DNA of 15,091 bases from the NCBI GenBank assembly GCA_026991055.1, contig JALXCE010000249.1, positions 1-15,091 on the forward strand. Reading direction: 5' to 3'. The stretch comes from Caldifarciminota bacterium (GTDB taxonomy: Bacteria; Hydrothermota; Hydrothermia; B15-G9; WFZT01). Positions 7,176-14,661 of this stretch are shown piece after piece (position 1 is the first letter of the stretch; every line of letters begins with the position of its first letter). The translations under genes and the position numbers were made by a program. The notes under the pieces were generated by a model that saw only the letters and a list, made by a program, of their open reading frames with translations, ran no database searches and was not told the DNA's origin.

Positions 7176-7204
7176 ATTGTAATTTTCCACACGGAAATTT
7201 TAAA
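7176..7204 (-). promoter_or_regulatory. Promoter and candidate operator of bcp
   Basis: On the minus strand, TTTAAA (7204-7199), a 17-nt spacer and TACAAT (7181-7176). Between the boxes lies an inverted repeat, plus-strand AATTTTCC (7181-7188), ACAC, GGAAATTT (7193-7200), with 7 of 8 positions paired. A dimeric repressor bound there would block the promoter. Which regulator binds is unknown. Confidence 0.5.
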
Positions 7205-7294
7205 GCACTTATTCAGAAATAAAAATGACCACCGCGTAAAAAATTAGTTTTAATGCGGCATTCCAGGTGACGGGCTTTATATGCGCGTAGAGAC

Positions 7295-7323
7295 TTGCCT
7301 TAGCCCCGTCGTTTCAGTATGAT
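7295..7323 (+). promoter_or_regulatory. Promoter of the 79-aa protein / PilT-like pair
   Basis: TTGCCT (7295-7300), a 17-nt spacer and TATGAT (7318-7323), followed after 9 nt by the GTG start at 7333. The predicted transcript start is 2-3 nt before GTG. No Shine-Dalgarno site is present. Confidence 0.55.
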
Positions 7324-7332
7324 TATTTTGAA

Positions 7333-7572
7333 GTGGATGAAAAAATGAAGCAGATGGTGCTAAAATCCATAGAGAAAACCCAGAAGGGGTGGAAGAAGGG
7401 GACCCAGGTAAAGTTAAAGCAGGAGTATCCTGAGCTTTATAAAGAGCTTGTGTTTCTTGAGGAGCAGATAAACTCCAAGATGATTGAAGGGGCCAGGGAA
7501 GATGAAATAAAATTACTCATTGAGCGTTGGGAGAAGCTGGTGGAGGAGATTAAGAGGAAATTAAATGGTTGA
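7333..7572 (+). CDS. Small charged helical protein, partner of PilT-like gene
   Basis: A 79-aa protein with no recognised family. It is very rich in Lys and Glu. The stretch from about residue 26 to the end (for example LYKELVFLEEQ and LIERWEKLVEEIKRK) looks like two amphipathic helices, probably a helical hairpin or coiled coil. The start is GTG at 7333, 9 nt behind a -10 box; an in-frame ATG at 7345 is an alternative. Its stop overlaps the next ATG by 8 bp, so the two proteins are likely made in fixed ratio and may bind each other. Confidence 0.7.
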   Translation: MDEKMKQMVLKSIEKTQKGWKKGTQVKLKQEYPELYKELVFLEEQINSKMIEGAREDEIKLLIERWEKLVEEIKRKLNG

Positions 7573-8503
7573 TGCTGCATTTGTTAACGAGCTTATATCC
7601 ACAATGGTTGAGAAAAGGGCCTACGAAGGTATATTTGCCGCCGGGGCCAGGCCCATTTTAAGAACAGAAAACGGGGCAATTGGGTTTAAAGAGGCGAGAC
7701 TCACTCCCGATGATGTGATTCAACTCCTTGTTCTTTTGCGGCAGAAATCCAAATTTGCAAACAATCCTCTTGAAGAATCTGGAATTTTCTCCTTTGGTAT
7801 CAAAAATCTTGGTCGTTTTACTGTGGAGTATCTCCAGCAAAGAGGTTCAATTGTCGTCTCACTACGCCGTATGCGGGAGAAAGTTTTCGATATCAAGCAG
7901 GCCGTGACATCACGCGAACTCCTCCCCATGCTCTTTCACCTCATAGATCAGGGAACCGGACTCTTCATTATTAGCGGGAAGAATCAGGTTCTAAACGTAT
8001 CGGTGGCGGCCTCCATAATCTCATACATCACACAAAAAAAGTTGAATGTGGTTTACACGGTCGAAAAGCCACAAACCCACCTTTTGAGACACAATAACGG
8101 CGTGGTGATCCAGAGAGAGGTTGGAACTGATGTAATGAGCTTTGACGAGGCTATAAAACAGGCACTGAGTATGAACGTGGATATACTCTATTTAAATGAC
8201 GTGCCCGGCGAAGAGACCTTGAGCGGTATCTTCAGGGCAGTTGAACGGGGAATCCTCGTTATTGCCGCGTTTCCCTCTGCTGGGATTCCCTACTCCTTCT
8301 TATACCTCGAAAATATCGCTATAAGCCCAATAACAGTCAGAGAGCTCACTGCAAGTTCTCTCCAGATGGTAATCAGTCCACTGAGTTTTGACCATAGGGC
8401 AAACGTTTTGCATGCCAGCTGGCTTTTCAAAAAGGAAGAAGTATCCAACATGATACGGCTGGGAAATTATTTTGAGCTCGAAAGGTTTATAAAAAAGAGC
8501 TAA
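7565..8503 (+). CDS. PilT-like secretion/retraction ATPase homologue with degenerate nucleotide site
   Basis: A 312-aa protein. Residues 1-110 follow the PilT N-terminal domain (RFTVEYLQQRGS, then VVSLRRM), and 118-312 follow the RecA-like domain (INQREV-like VIQREVGTDVMSFDEAIKQAL at 181-201 split by short gaps). The active-site motifs are changed. At the P-loop (GPTGSGKST in PilT) residues 138-146 read GKNQVLNVS, so the catalytic Lys and Ser become N144 and V145. The Asp box EDP becomes EKP (167-169). The GEMRD motif becomes NDVPG (211-215), and the His box TLHT becomes AFPS. ATP hydrolysis is unlikely, yet the frame is intact and close to family length. AAGAGG precedes the ATG. No other pilus gene is in the window. 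Confidence 0.8.
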   Translation: MVDAAFVNELISTMVEKRAYEGIFAAGARPILRTENGAIGFKEARLTPDDVIQLLVLLRQKSKFANNPLEESGIFSFGIKNLGRFTVEYLQQRGSIVVSLRRMREKVFDIKQAVTSRELLPMLFHLIDQGTGLFIISGKNQVLNVSVAASIISYITQKKLNVVYTVEKPQTHLLRHNNGVVIQREVGTDVMSFDEAIKQALSMNVDILYLNDVPGEETLSGIFRAVERGILVIAAFPSAGIPYSFLYLENIAISPITVRELTASSLQMVISPLSFDHRANVLHASWLFKKEEVSNMIRLGNYFELERFIKKS

Positions 8504-8805
8504 TTCAATTCGGCTCGATTTTAAGGACTTTTATCCAGGCGAAAAGGATTCTGAATTGTAGACCATACCTCAGTTCTGTAAGCCCTATAATATCCGACCC
8601 AAAACCTCGAATAGAAAAATCTGGAAGGAATTAGCGCTTCATACGAAAAGACAAATCGACTTGAGATGGACCGAGTCATTTCTCATCAAACATCCCTGAG
8701 ACTTTACCGAGAAGAGGTTACCGAGGATAAATGTATCAAAAACATTCTAACTTCCTGGAAATAAAGTTCTTCGCCCAGCTATGGGGAAACAACGCCAAGA
8801 TAGGT
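8504..8805. other. Convergent intergenic region, nothing clear
   Basis: This region lies between the PilT-like gene and the end of rpoN. I see no strong hairpin with a T-run on either strand. A 32-codon ORF at 8666-8764 has no ribosome site and no recognisable content. Confidence 0.5.
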
Positions 8806-10173
8806 TTACTTCTTGACCTTTCTCTTGCGGGCAGATGGTATTCCAAGAAAACTCCTTTTTTCTGATATGCTCCGTCTCGAAATGTTTATCCCCTCTTCCT
8901 TGAGAATTCTGGCAATGTCCTCATCCCTTAAGGGGTGCTCCTTGTCTTCACTTTCTATCAATTCTTTTATCCTCTTCAAAAGATAATCACTGGAAACGTT
9001 GTTGTTTTCCCCTTTTATCTTGAGAGACCTGGAGAAGAAAAATTTTAGCTCGAAAATGCCGACAGGGGTATCCGCGTATTTCTTATTAACGATTCTGTTG
9101 AGTGTGGATGGCGGTATTCCCAGCTCCTCAGCCGCCTGTAGCTGAGTGATGGGATTTAAATATTTGGTCTTCCCCATGAGGAAATCTTTCTGATGTTGGG
9201 CAATAAACTCGGCAATCCTCAGGATATAGGCTTTCCTTTTTTGGAGCCCCTCAAGGAACTCGAGAGCCCTCTTATACCTTTCCTGAATAAACCTTTTTGC
9301 CTCATCAGGAATGCCCGGGTCATCAAGCATTTTAAGATACTTCGAATTTAACGTTACCTTTGGAATCCCCGACTCTACAAGTTCAACCACAAGCCTTCCT
9401 TCGACAATTTTTATAATCACCTCCGGATAAACGTAAGAGGGTCGGGTTCTATCATACTTATTCACCGGATAGGGATAAAGCTGTTTTAGAATCTCCTTCG
9501 CGCGCTCCTTCTCCTCATCTGGTAAATTATTGATAAGTTTCTGAACATGGTAGCTGTTAAGTTTATCCCAATAGTCACTCACAACCTGGTAAAGAATAGA
9601 ATCATTACAGCCAAGAAAATCTAACTGCGCGAGATAAACTTCCCGGATATCTCTTGCGGCAACACCAGGGGGATCAAACCTCATGAGCTCACGCCTTACC
9701 TCTTCGACAACTTCGACAGGCACACCCAATTCATTTGCAATGTCCTCGACTGGATCCCTCAGCATTCCGTTACCGTCAAGTCTGTCAAATAGTTCGCGCG
9801 CAATTTTTCCTTCTATGGTGTTTTCAGGGAATGTGACCGCCAGCTGGGCTTCTATTCTCTGCCAGAAATTAATACCCTCGGTCATCCACCTGGCGTCAAC
9901 TTCCTGCTCCTCTTCCTCATCTGGAGCTATCGGTATTTTAGGGTCACCGGAGAGTTCACTGTAGGAAGATGTGAGCTCGCGTTTCTCAAGCCTGTTCCGC
10001 ATGCGGTCCATCACGTTGACGTCCTCTTTCAAAAGTGGATTCTGCTCAAGCTCCTCAAGAATCATTTCGTTAAGCTCAAGAAGGGGGGTCTGAATTAAAC
10101 GGATCTCTGTTCGCAGGATGGGGAACATATTCTGCTTGAGTTTCATCTGCTGTTTCTGGCTGAAACCCTTCAT
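8806..10173 (-). CDS. rpoN: RNA polymerase sigma-54 factor
   Basis: A 455-aa sigma-54, which directs polymerase to -24/-12 promoters and needs AAA+ activators. Region I is at the N-terminus (MKGFSQKQQMKLKQNMFPIL to about residue 48, with LELNEMILEELEQNPLL). An acidic linker (DEEEEQEVDA) follows, then the core-binding region, the helix-turn-helix (AEELGIPPSTLNRIVNKKY) and the C-terminal RpoN box. The box reads SRRSISEKRS (432-441) instead of the usual ARRTVAKYRE, so it is divergent, while the following IPSARKRK is normal. Its ATG overlaps the stop of lptB by 4 bp, the same lptB-rpoN linkage as in proteobacteria. GAGAGG lies just upstream as ribosome site. It is the last gene of the operon. Confidence 0.96.
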   Translation of the reverse strand: MKGFSQKQQMKLKQNMFPILRTEIRLIQTPLLELNEMILEELEQNPLLKEDVNVMDRMRNRLEKRELTSSYSELSGDPKIPIAPDEEEEQEVDARWMTEGINFWQRIEAQLAVTFPENTIEGKIARELFDRLDGNGMLRDPVEDIANELGVPVEVVEEVRRELMRFDPPGVAARDIREVYLAQLDFLGCNDSILYQVVSDYWDKLNSYHVQKLINNLPDEEKERAKEILKQLYPYPVNKYDRTRPSYVYPEVIIKIVEGRLVVELVESGIPKVTLNSKYLKMLDDPGIPDEAKRFIQERYKRALEFLEGLQKRKAYILRIAEFIAQHQKDFLMGKTKYLNPITQLQAAEELGIPPSTLNRIVNKKYADTPVGIFELKFFFSRSLKIKGENNNVSSDYLLKRIKELIESEDKEHPLRDEDIARILKEEGINISRRSISEKRSFLGIPSARKRKVKK

Positions 10174-10892
10174 AGCCTGAACCTCTCGCCCAGATAAAAC
10201 TTCCTCACGTTCTGATCGTTCACAAGCTCTTCCGATGAACCCTGAAACATAATCTTTCCATCATAAATTATATAGGCTCGGTCTGTAATTTCCAGTGTCT
10301 CCCGAACGTTATGATCAGTTATCAAAACACCGATAGACATGCCCTTGAGAGTCTTAACGATTTCCTGGATATCCTGACGAGTTTTTGGGTCAATACCCGT
10401 GAAAGGCTCATCAAGAAGCAAAAATTTTGGATTGAGGGCCAGACTACGGGCAATTTCAACGCGTCGCCTCTCACCCCCTGAAAGCTGGTATGCTTTGCTA
10501 TTACGCAACCGTAGAACATTCATCTGGTTTAACACTTCTTCAGTCTTCTTTTTTATCTTCTCTTTCGATTTCTCTCGCATCTCAAGCACCGCATAAACAT
10601 TGTCATAAACTGTCATTTTGCGAAAAATAGAGGGCTCCTGCGGCAAATAGCTGATCCCCAGCCTTGCTCTCTTATACATGGGAAGTTTGGTAATATTGAG
10701 ATCATCCAGAAATATTTGACCACCATTTGGGCTAATTGCCCCCATAATCATATAGAAAGTTGTCGTTTTGCCAGCTCCGTTAGGACCAAGAAGTCCCACA
10801 ATCTCACCAGTGTTTACCTCAATATCTATGCCCTTGACAACTTCTCTTTTACCGTATCTTTTAACCAATCCACGTGCGAAAAGCTTACTCAT
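10170..10892 (-). CDS. lptB: LPS export ABC transporter ATPase LptB
   Basis: A 240-aa ABC ATPase that powers extraction of lipopolysaccharide from the inner membrane with LptF/LptG. Walker A GPNGAGKT (36-43), Q-loop region YLPQEPSIFRKM, signature LSGGERRRVEIARSLA, Walker B FLLLDEPFTGID and H-loop ITDHNVRETL are all intact. The family's typical Q-loop PQEPSIF and ITDHNVRETL distinguish it from other importer ATPases. GAGGAG stands close to the ATG. It overlaps the upstream OstA-like gene and the downstream rpoN by 4 bp each. LptF/LptG are not in the window. Confidence 0.96.
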   Translation of the reverse strand: MSKLFARGLVKRYGKREVVKGIDIEVNTGEIVGLLGPNGAGKTTTFYMIMGAISPNGGQIFLDDLNITKLPMYKRARLGISYLPQEPSIFRKMTVYDNVYAVLEMREKSKEKIKKKTEEVLNQMNVLRLRNSKAYQLSGGERRRVEIARSLALNPKFLLLDEPFTGIDPKTRQDIQEIVKTLKGMSIGVLITDHNVRETLEITDRAYIIYDGKIMFQGSSEELVNDQNVRKFYLGERFRL

Positions 10893-11758
10893 TTCTCCTC
10901 AAATCTCCCCTTAACCCTGCCGCGGGCAGTAAAAAAACTGACCGTGTCATTTGTAACATCTACCCTCATCTCACTGCTTTCTATCGCCAGAACTCCATCT
11001 TTCCTTGAAGTCTCAAGAATAGGTCTACCGGTAAAGATAGCCCGTACTACATGACCTTTAAAGAGGCCAAAGGCCAGGGTGTCACCTGATACGTTGGTTC
11101 TGGAAATTTTAAACTGGCCGTCTCCCAGTAGCTTCACCTCAGACGAGTCGCTCGATTTGCTCATGAACTTAAGCATTCTTGAAGACCCCTCAAAAGAGCT
11201 TGAATTTATCTTCACCCTGCTCCAGGCAAGGAGCGTGTCTTTTAAAAATTTAATAGAATCTGCGACAAGATTTATCGTGTCTCCTTTAAAAAGCGAAGCC
11301 CTGGCACGGTCAAAAATCTTACCCGTCCCGGTGTTTATAAAATAAACTCCGCTATCCCCGGAAATTACAAGAGAATCATTCACGAGGAAAATCTCGATAT
11401 TCCCCTGTGCGAAAGCAGTATCACCCAGGACAGATAGGTGATTTGCCTCAAAAATCGCCGATGAATCGGTTCCACTAACATTCAATCTGAAAATAGTCCG
11501 GTTTTTATCCTCATAATAAATGAGTGAATCAGACGTGACAGTATAGCTCGGCGTCTTAAGCCTCACATGACCATATAGCTTCCCCATTTTTTTATCGATG
11601 TAATAAATTCCTTCGTCAGAAGTCACAATGGTACTGTCAAATTGCAGAGTTACGCCGTTCTTCAGAAAGTAAATCAGATTACCACTCTGATTCTGGATCT
11701 CGAGGCTTCCTGAAGAAATATTTATTGCAGAAAAAAGGAGAATTGCGATCAGATTCAT
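10889..11758 (-). CDS. OstA/LptA-like periplasmic LPS transport protein
   Basis: A 289-aa protein beginning with a probable signal peptide (MNLIAILLFSAINISSG). It continues as repeated beta-strand units of the OstA type, such as VTSDEGIYYIDKKMGKLYGHV, VTSDSLIYYEDKNRTIF, and SGDSGVYFINTGTGKIF followed by DRA. Each unit is about 40 residues with alternating Asp/Ser-Asp turns. LptA forms a beta-jellyroll bridge carrying lipopolysaccharide across the periplasm, and the position directly before lptB supports that role. It is longer than E. coli LptA (about 185 aa), so it may combine LptA- and LptC-like roles. AAGGAGGT lies about 14 nt before the ATG. The ATG overlaps the thiI stop by 4 bp. Confidence 0.8.
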   Translation of the reverse strand: MNLIAILLFSAINISSGSLEIQNQSGNLIYFLKNGVTLQFDSTIVTSDEGIYYIDKKMGKLYGHVRLKTPSYTVTSDSLIYYEDKNRTIFRLNVSGTDSSAIFEANHLSVLGDTAFAQGNIEIFLVNDSLVISGDSGVYFINTGTGKIFDRARASLFKGDTINLVADSIKFLKDTLLAWSRVKINSSSFEGSSRMLKFMSKSSDSSEVKLLGDGQFKISRTNVSGDTLAFGLFKGHVVRAIFTGRPILETSRKDGVLAIESSEMRVDVTNDTVSFFTARGRVKGRFEEK

Positions 11759-13320
11759 CTATAAGCTTCGCAACCTCCTTTCAAGGAATATGCTTTAAGT
11801 CCGTGCTTTCTCATCTCGTTAACAATTGCCATACTGCGTGCACCCCGGTAACATGCTACAACGTAAATCCTATCCCTGTCAAGCGTGGGAAGAGCCTGCC
11901 CGGACAACTCTGCATCATTGGAAGATATACCCCTCCCACCTGTCTCCTCCCCCCGCGAATTTTGTGCGTGGGGGAAAGTTGGGAGGGGGGCATCTTCCAC
12001 AGATTTGCTCAACTTTTGAATCATCTCGTAGAGCTCTGCCTCATCAATATGGATAGCACCTGGGATATGCCACTCCTCAAAGTCCTCCCTGTCCCTGATA
12101 TCAAAAATCACAGCATCCTCTGGTATTTCTTTTAAGTCCAGCTGATAATCAAGCATCTCCAATCCCTCCACTTTTGTTGGATAAAAACTCCTCCTCTTAC
12201 TGACAAGTTTGCGCGGAAGTTCGATATCGAGGTTCCTTTCCTGCCGCTCAGTTGCCTCGAGTGTGGCCCTTGTAACAGGATGCTTCGGCGTAATCTGGCA
12301 GTACTCTTTCATGGAAGAGACAAGTTCATAAACACCGATTTCTCTTGAGATATCCACAATTTCCTGCTTGTCAAAGCTCACAAGCGGTCGGATTACAGGC
12401 ATTTCAATGGCGTATGAAGAAACAACAAGGTTATCAAAGGTCTGTGATGCCACCTGACCAATAGAATCACCCGTTGCGACAGCAAGAAATCCTTTTTCTT
12501 TTGCCAATTCTTCCGCCGCCCTGAGCATCTGACGCTTCAGAATCAAATTACGATAGCTTTCCTTCACGTTTTTCCTGATGTCCATAATCACTGGATAAAA
12601 ATCCACAACATAAAGCATTGGCTCGTACCCATGGGCAAATTTATTCCCGATAAACCTCGCAATTTCAAATATTTTCTTGAATTGCTCCTCGCCTCCAAAA
12701 AGAAATGAAATCAGGTCTACCTCAAGACCGCGCTTCAGAAGCTGGTAAAATGCCACTGATGAATCAAAGCCACCAGAAAAGAGAAGGAGTATCCTGCCCT
12801 CAGTTCCCACAGGCAAACCACCTGCTCCCCTGACCTTTTCAACTATGTAAAACACTGTATGGTCAACAATTTCCAATTCCACCGTAGTTTCTGGATTTTT
12901 AAGGTCCACTCCTGCTGAATATTCATATAGACGCCCGCCAAATGCCCTCTCAATGTCCATTGAACGAAAAGAATGCGTACCTGTTCTTTTGACCCTGACA
13001 GCAAATTTTTTACCCTTAACTTTTTCTCTAAACAACTCTTCGCCACGTTTCAATATATCATCAAGGTCGTCAAATTCTTCTTTAATGGCTATCTCTATCT
13101 GATTAATTCCAAACACATTTTTAAGGGTTTCGAAGGCCTCTTTGATCTCCTCTGTTTCGATAATAAACCTTCCCCTCATGTTTTTTATGGAATAGGCCTT
13201 GATACCGGATTTATTGAATGCACTTTTAATATTCTCAATCAGACGGTTTTCAAAGCGCTTCCTGATTTTTCGGGTTTTCAGGGTAATTTCACCGGGCTTT
13301 GCAATCAATACCTCAGTCAT
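11755..13320 (-). CDS. thiI: tRNA 4-thiouridine synthetase ThiI with rhodanese domain
   Basis: A 521-aa enzyme that adenylates U8 of tRNA and inserts sulfur to give 4-thiouridine; it can also feed thiazole synthesis. An N-terminal ferredoxin-like region and THUMP domain occupy about 1-165. The PP-loop SGGFDSS is at 182/183-188. C341 in the motif EYC matches E. coli Cys344. The C-terminal rhodanese domain (about 395-521) carries the persulfide cysteine C490 in ACYRGARS. Residues 445-464 are encoded by a palindromic element and form an extra proline/glycine-rich loop. The ATG at 13320 has GGAGGTGG 5 nt upstream; an ATG at 13425 would add 35 residues read from the RNA ligase gene in another frame. 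It overlaps the RNA ligase stop by 8 bp. Confidence 0.94.
   Translation of the reverse strand: MTEVLIAKPGEITLKTRKIRKRFENRLIENIKSAFNKSGIKAYSIKNMRGRFIIETEEIKEAFETLKNVFGINQIEIAIKEEFDDLDDILKRGEELFREKVKGKKFAVRVKRTGTHSFRSMDIERAFGGRLYEYSAGVDLKNPETTVELEIVDHTVFYIVEKVRGAGGLPVGTEGRILLLFSGGFDSSVAFYQLLKRGLEVDLISFLFGGEEQFKKIFEIARFIGNKFAHGYEPMLYVVDFYPVIMDIRKNVKESYRNLILKRQMLRAAEELAKEKGFLAVATGDSIGQVASQTFDNLVVSSYAIEMPVIRPLVSFDKQEIVDISREIGVYELVSSMKEYCQITPKHPVTRATLEATERQERNLDIELPRKLVSKRRSFYPTKVEGLEMLDYQLDLKEIPEDAVIFDIRDREDFEEWHIPGAIHIDEAELYEMIQKLSKSVEDAPLPTFPHAQNSRGEETGGRGISSNDAELSGQALPTLDRDRIYVVACYRGARSMAIVNEMRKHGLKAYSLKGGCEAYR
11930..11988. repeat. GC-rich palindromic hairpin, copy 5, inside thiI
   Basis: Outer arms CCCCTCCCA (11930-11938) and TGGGAGGGG (11980-11988) pair perfectly. 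Inner arms of the CCCCCGC / GTGCGTGGGGG type are related to copies 1 and 4 but have lost bases, so the inner stem is imperfect. It is 59 bp long, lies wholly within the thiI frame and introduces no stop. Confidence 0.8.
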
Positions 13321-14404
13321 AGATACCACCTCCATGCATGATCTGTGAGAAAGCAGAGGTTGATTCAAGGAAAACCTTCTCAAACTCCAGAATATGTTTC
13401 GCCCCCTCACGGTAAATTTTAACAACTCTAACTTTCAGATTCTGGGAAACATTTTTAATGTGGTCCAGGAACATTGCAAGGTGTGCATCATCATTAAATC
13501 TAAGTCTGTAAGTGTAGGAAATTCTTCCCTTTTCCTTAAATTTCCTTATGCCGCGCATGAATCCTTCAATAAAGGCTCTTCCAACTCTTTTAAAGAATTC
13601 TTCATCAGGCTCTATATCAAATTCATCAAGGGCAAAGCCTATGCGGGCTATCCGCGAAGTGTAGAAATTCCCCGGCATCTCCAGGATTAACCACGAATCT
13701 GCATCAATATCAGAAACATTTATGTTAATGGTCGTGTATTTCACAACCTTCTCGGGACTTTTCATAATGATACCCTCGATTCCTTCATCGTTTAGCTTTA
13801 GAACAATCTCACGGACAGCTTCTGCCTGAGATGGTGAGAAACGCCCGAATCTCCTTATCTGCGGAATGTTGTATTTTTCAAGGAGTTCATAGCGAGTTTC
13901 AGGCGGGAGCGGCTTTCTTTCTCCAACTTTAAACACATCGAAGGCAAAAAATTGAACATCTTCCTTGATATATGGGGGGTAAACCTCAATATAAGGGTTC
14001 TCAGGCCCTGCTATCTCACCGGCAATGACAAGGTCTGGATTGTCATTAAAGAATTTCTCAAAATCTGCGAAGTCACGTAGTCGGTCTGTTGAAAATGGAC
14101 AAATGAATCCACCGCGCGTAATGGCCACTATATGGCCTTTTAGCTTTGCAATGCGAACATTATACCCATCCACCTTTTCCTCGACGAAAAAAGGCTTCTT
14201 GAAGTGGGCTTTAATCCCCTCACGAAGTCTCATTATCCTCATAATTGAAGGGTAACTAAAGATGACTTTTTCTCCAGATATCACGGTTCCACGCTTGTAT
14301 TTGCCCATGTCATCGGAGATACGGTAGTAGTGAAGATCGAAGTAATCACCCTCGTCTAATACACCTTTATCAAGCGCTCTTTTTAGAATTTCAGATATTG
14401 CCAT
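13313..14404 (-). CDS. ATP-dependent RNA ligase, Pab1020/Rnl3 family
   Basis: A 363-aa nucleotidyltransferase that joins or circularises RNA ends. The adenylated lysine is K77 in EEKVDGYNVRI (motif I). ITRGG (95-99), IAGEIAGPENPY (about 127-138, motif III), FFAFDVF (152-158, IIIa), EGIIMK (210-215, IV) and VVKYTT (220-225, V) follow in order. The C-terminal part matches the dimerisation region of the archaeal ligases from Pyrococcus abyssi and Methanothermobacter; the length is slightly short of about 380. It heads the operon and is coupled to thiI by an 8-bp overlap, suggesting a role in tRNA or rRNA repair. The ATG at 14404 follows 6 nt after a perfect -10 box. Confidence 0.87.
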   Translation of the reverse strand: MAISEILKRALDKGVLDEGDYFDLHYYRISDDMGKYKRGTVISGEKVIFSYPSIMRIMRLREGIKAHFKKPFFVEEKVDGYNVRIAKLKGHIVAITRGGFICPFSTDRLRDFADFEKFFNDNPDLVIAGEIAGPENPYIEVYPPYIKEDVQFFAFDVFKVGERKPLPPETRYELLEKYNIPQIRRFGRFSPSQAEAVREIVLKLNDEGIEGIIMKSPEKVVKYTTININVSDIDADSWLILEMPGNFYTSRIARIGFALDEFDIEPDEEFFKRVGRAFIEGFMRGIRKFKEKGRISYTYRLRFNDDAHLAMFLDHIKNVSQNLKVRVVKIYREGAKHILEFEKVFLESTSAFSQIMHGGGIYD

Positions 14405-14410
14405 ACTTAC

Positions 14411-14439
14411 ATTATACTGTCAAACCCAGAGCTTTTGAA
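14411..14439 (-). promoter_or_regulatory. Promoter of the RNA ligase-thiI-ostA-lptB-rpoN operon
   Basis: On the minus strand, TTCAAA (14439-14434), a 17-nt spacer and a perfect TATAAT (14416-14411), 6 nt before the ATG at 14404. Transcription should start at the ATG itself. No Shine-Dalgarno site is present. Confidence 0.6.
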
Positions 14440-14456
14440 TTGGAGGGGAGTGAACC

Positions 14457-14487
14457 CAAAAATTACGAATTGTACAAGAGTTATTGG
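14457..14487 (+). repeat. AT-rich dispersed repeat, right copy A
   Basis: ATTACGAATTGTAC followed by GAGTTA and GG parallels ATTACTTAATTTGTAC, GAGTTA, GG at 14794-14818, with small insertions. Confidence 0.4.
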
Positions 14488-14536
14488 TGACAGAGTCTAT
14501 TGTAACTTATCCCGACGGGCTCCTTCAAAAAATAAT

Positions 14537-14569
14537 GGTTAAACCCAAACCCGGAATTTTTAAGTAATA
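14537..14569 (-). repeat. AT-rich dispersed repeat, right copy B
   Basis: The minus strand reads TATTACTTAA, then CCGGGTTTGGGTTTAAC, the same order as copy C and the left copy at 516-546. Confidence 0.4.
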
Positions 14570-14661
14570 AAGATGTCCAATTACTTGAACATGTCTCGTG
14601 TTTCCATAGAAAATTCAACTTATATGCAGTTTTTTGATAGCTCAATCAGGACGTTGTTATC

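Noticed and set aside
8666..8764. 32-codon ORF after the PilT-like gene
   Set aside because: No ribosome site, no recognisable content, and a length expected by chance.
13321..13425. 35-residue N-terminal extension of ThiI
   Set aside because: It overlaps the RNA ligase gene in a different frame; the ATG at 13320 has a strong GGAGGTGG ribosome site and starts the conserved domain.
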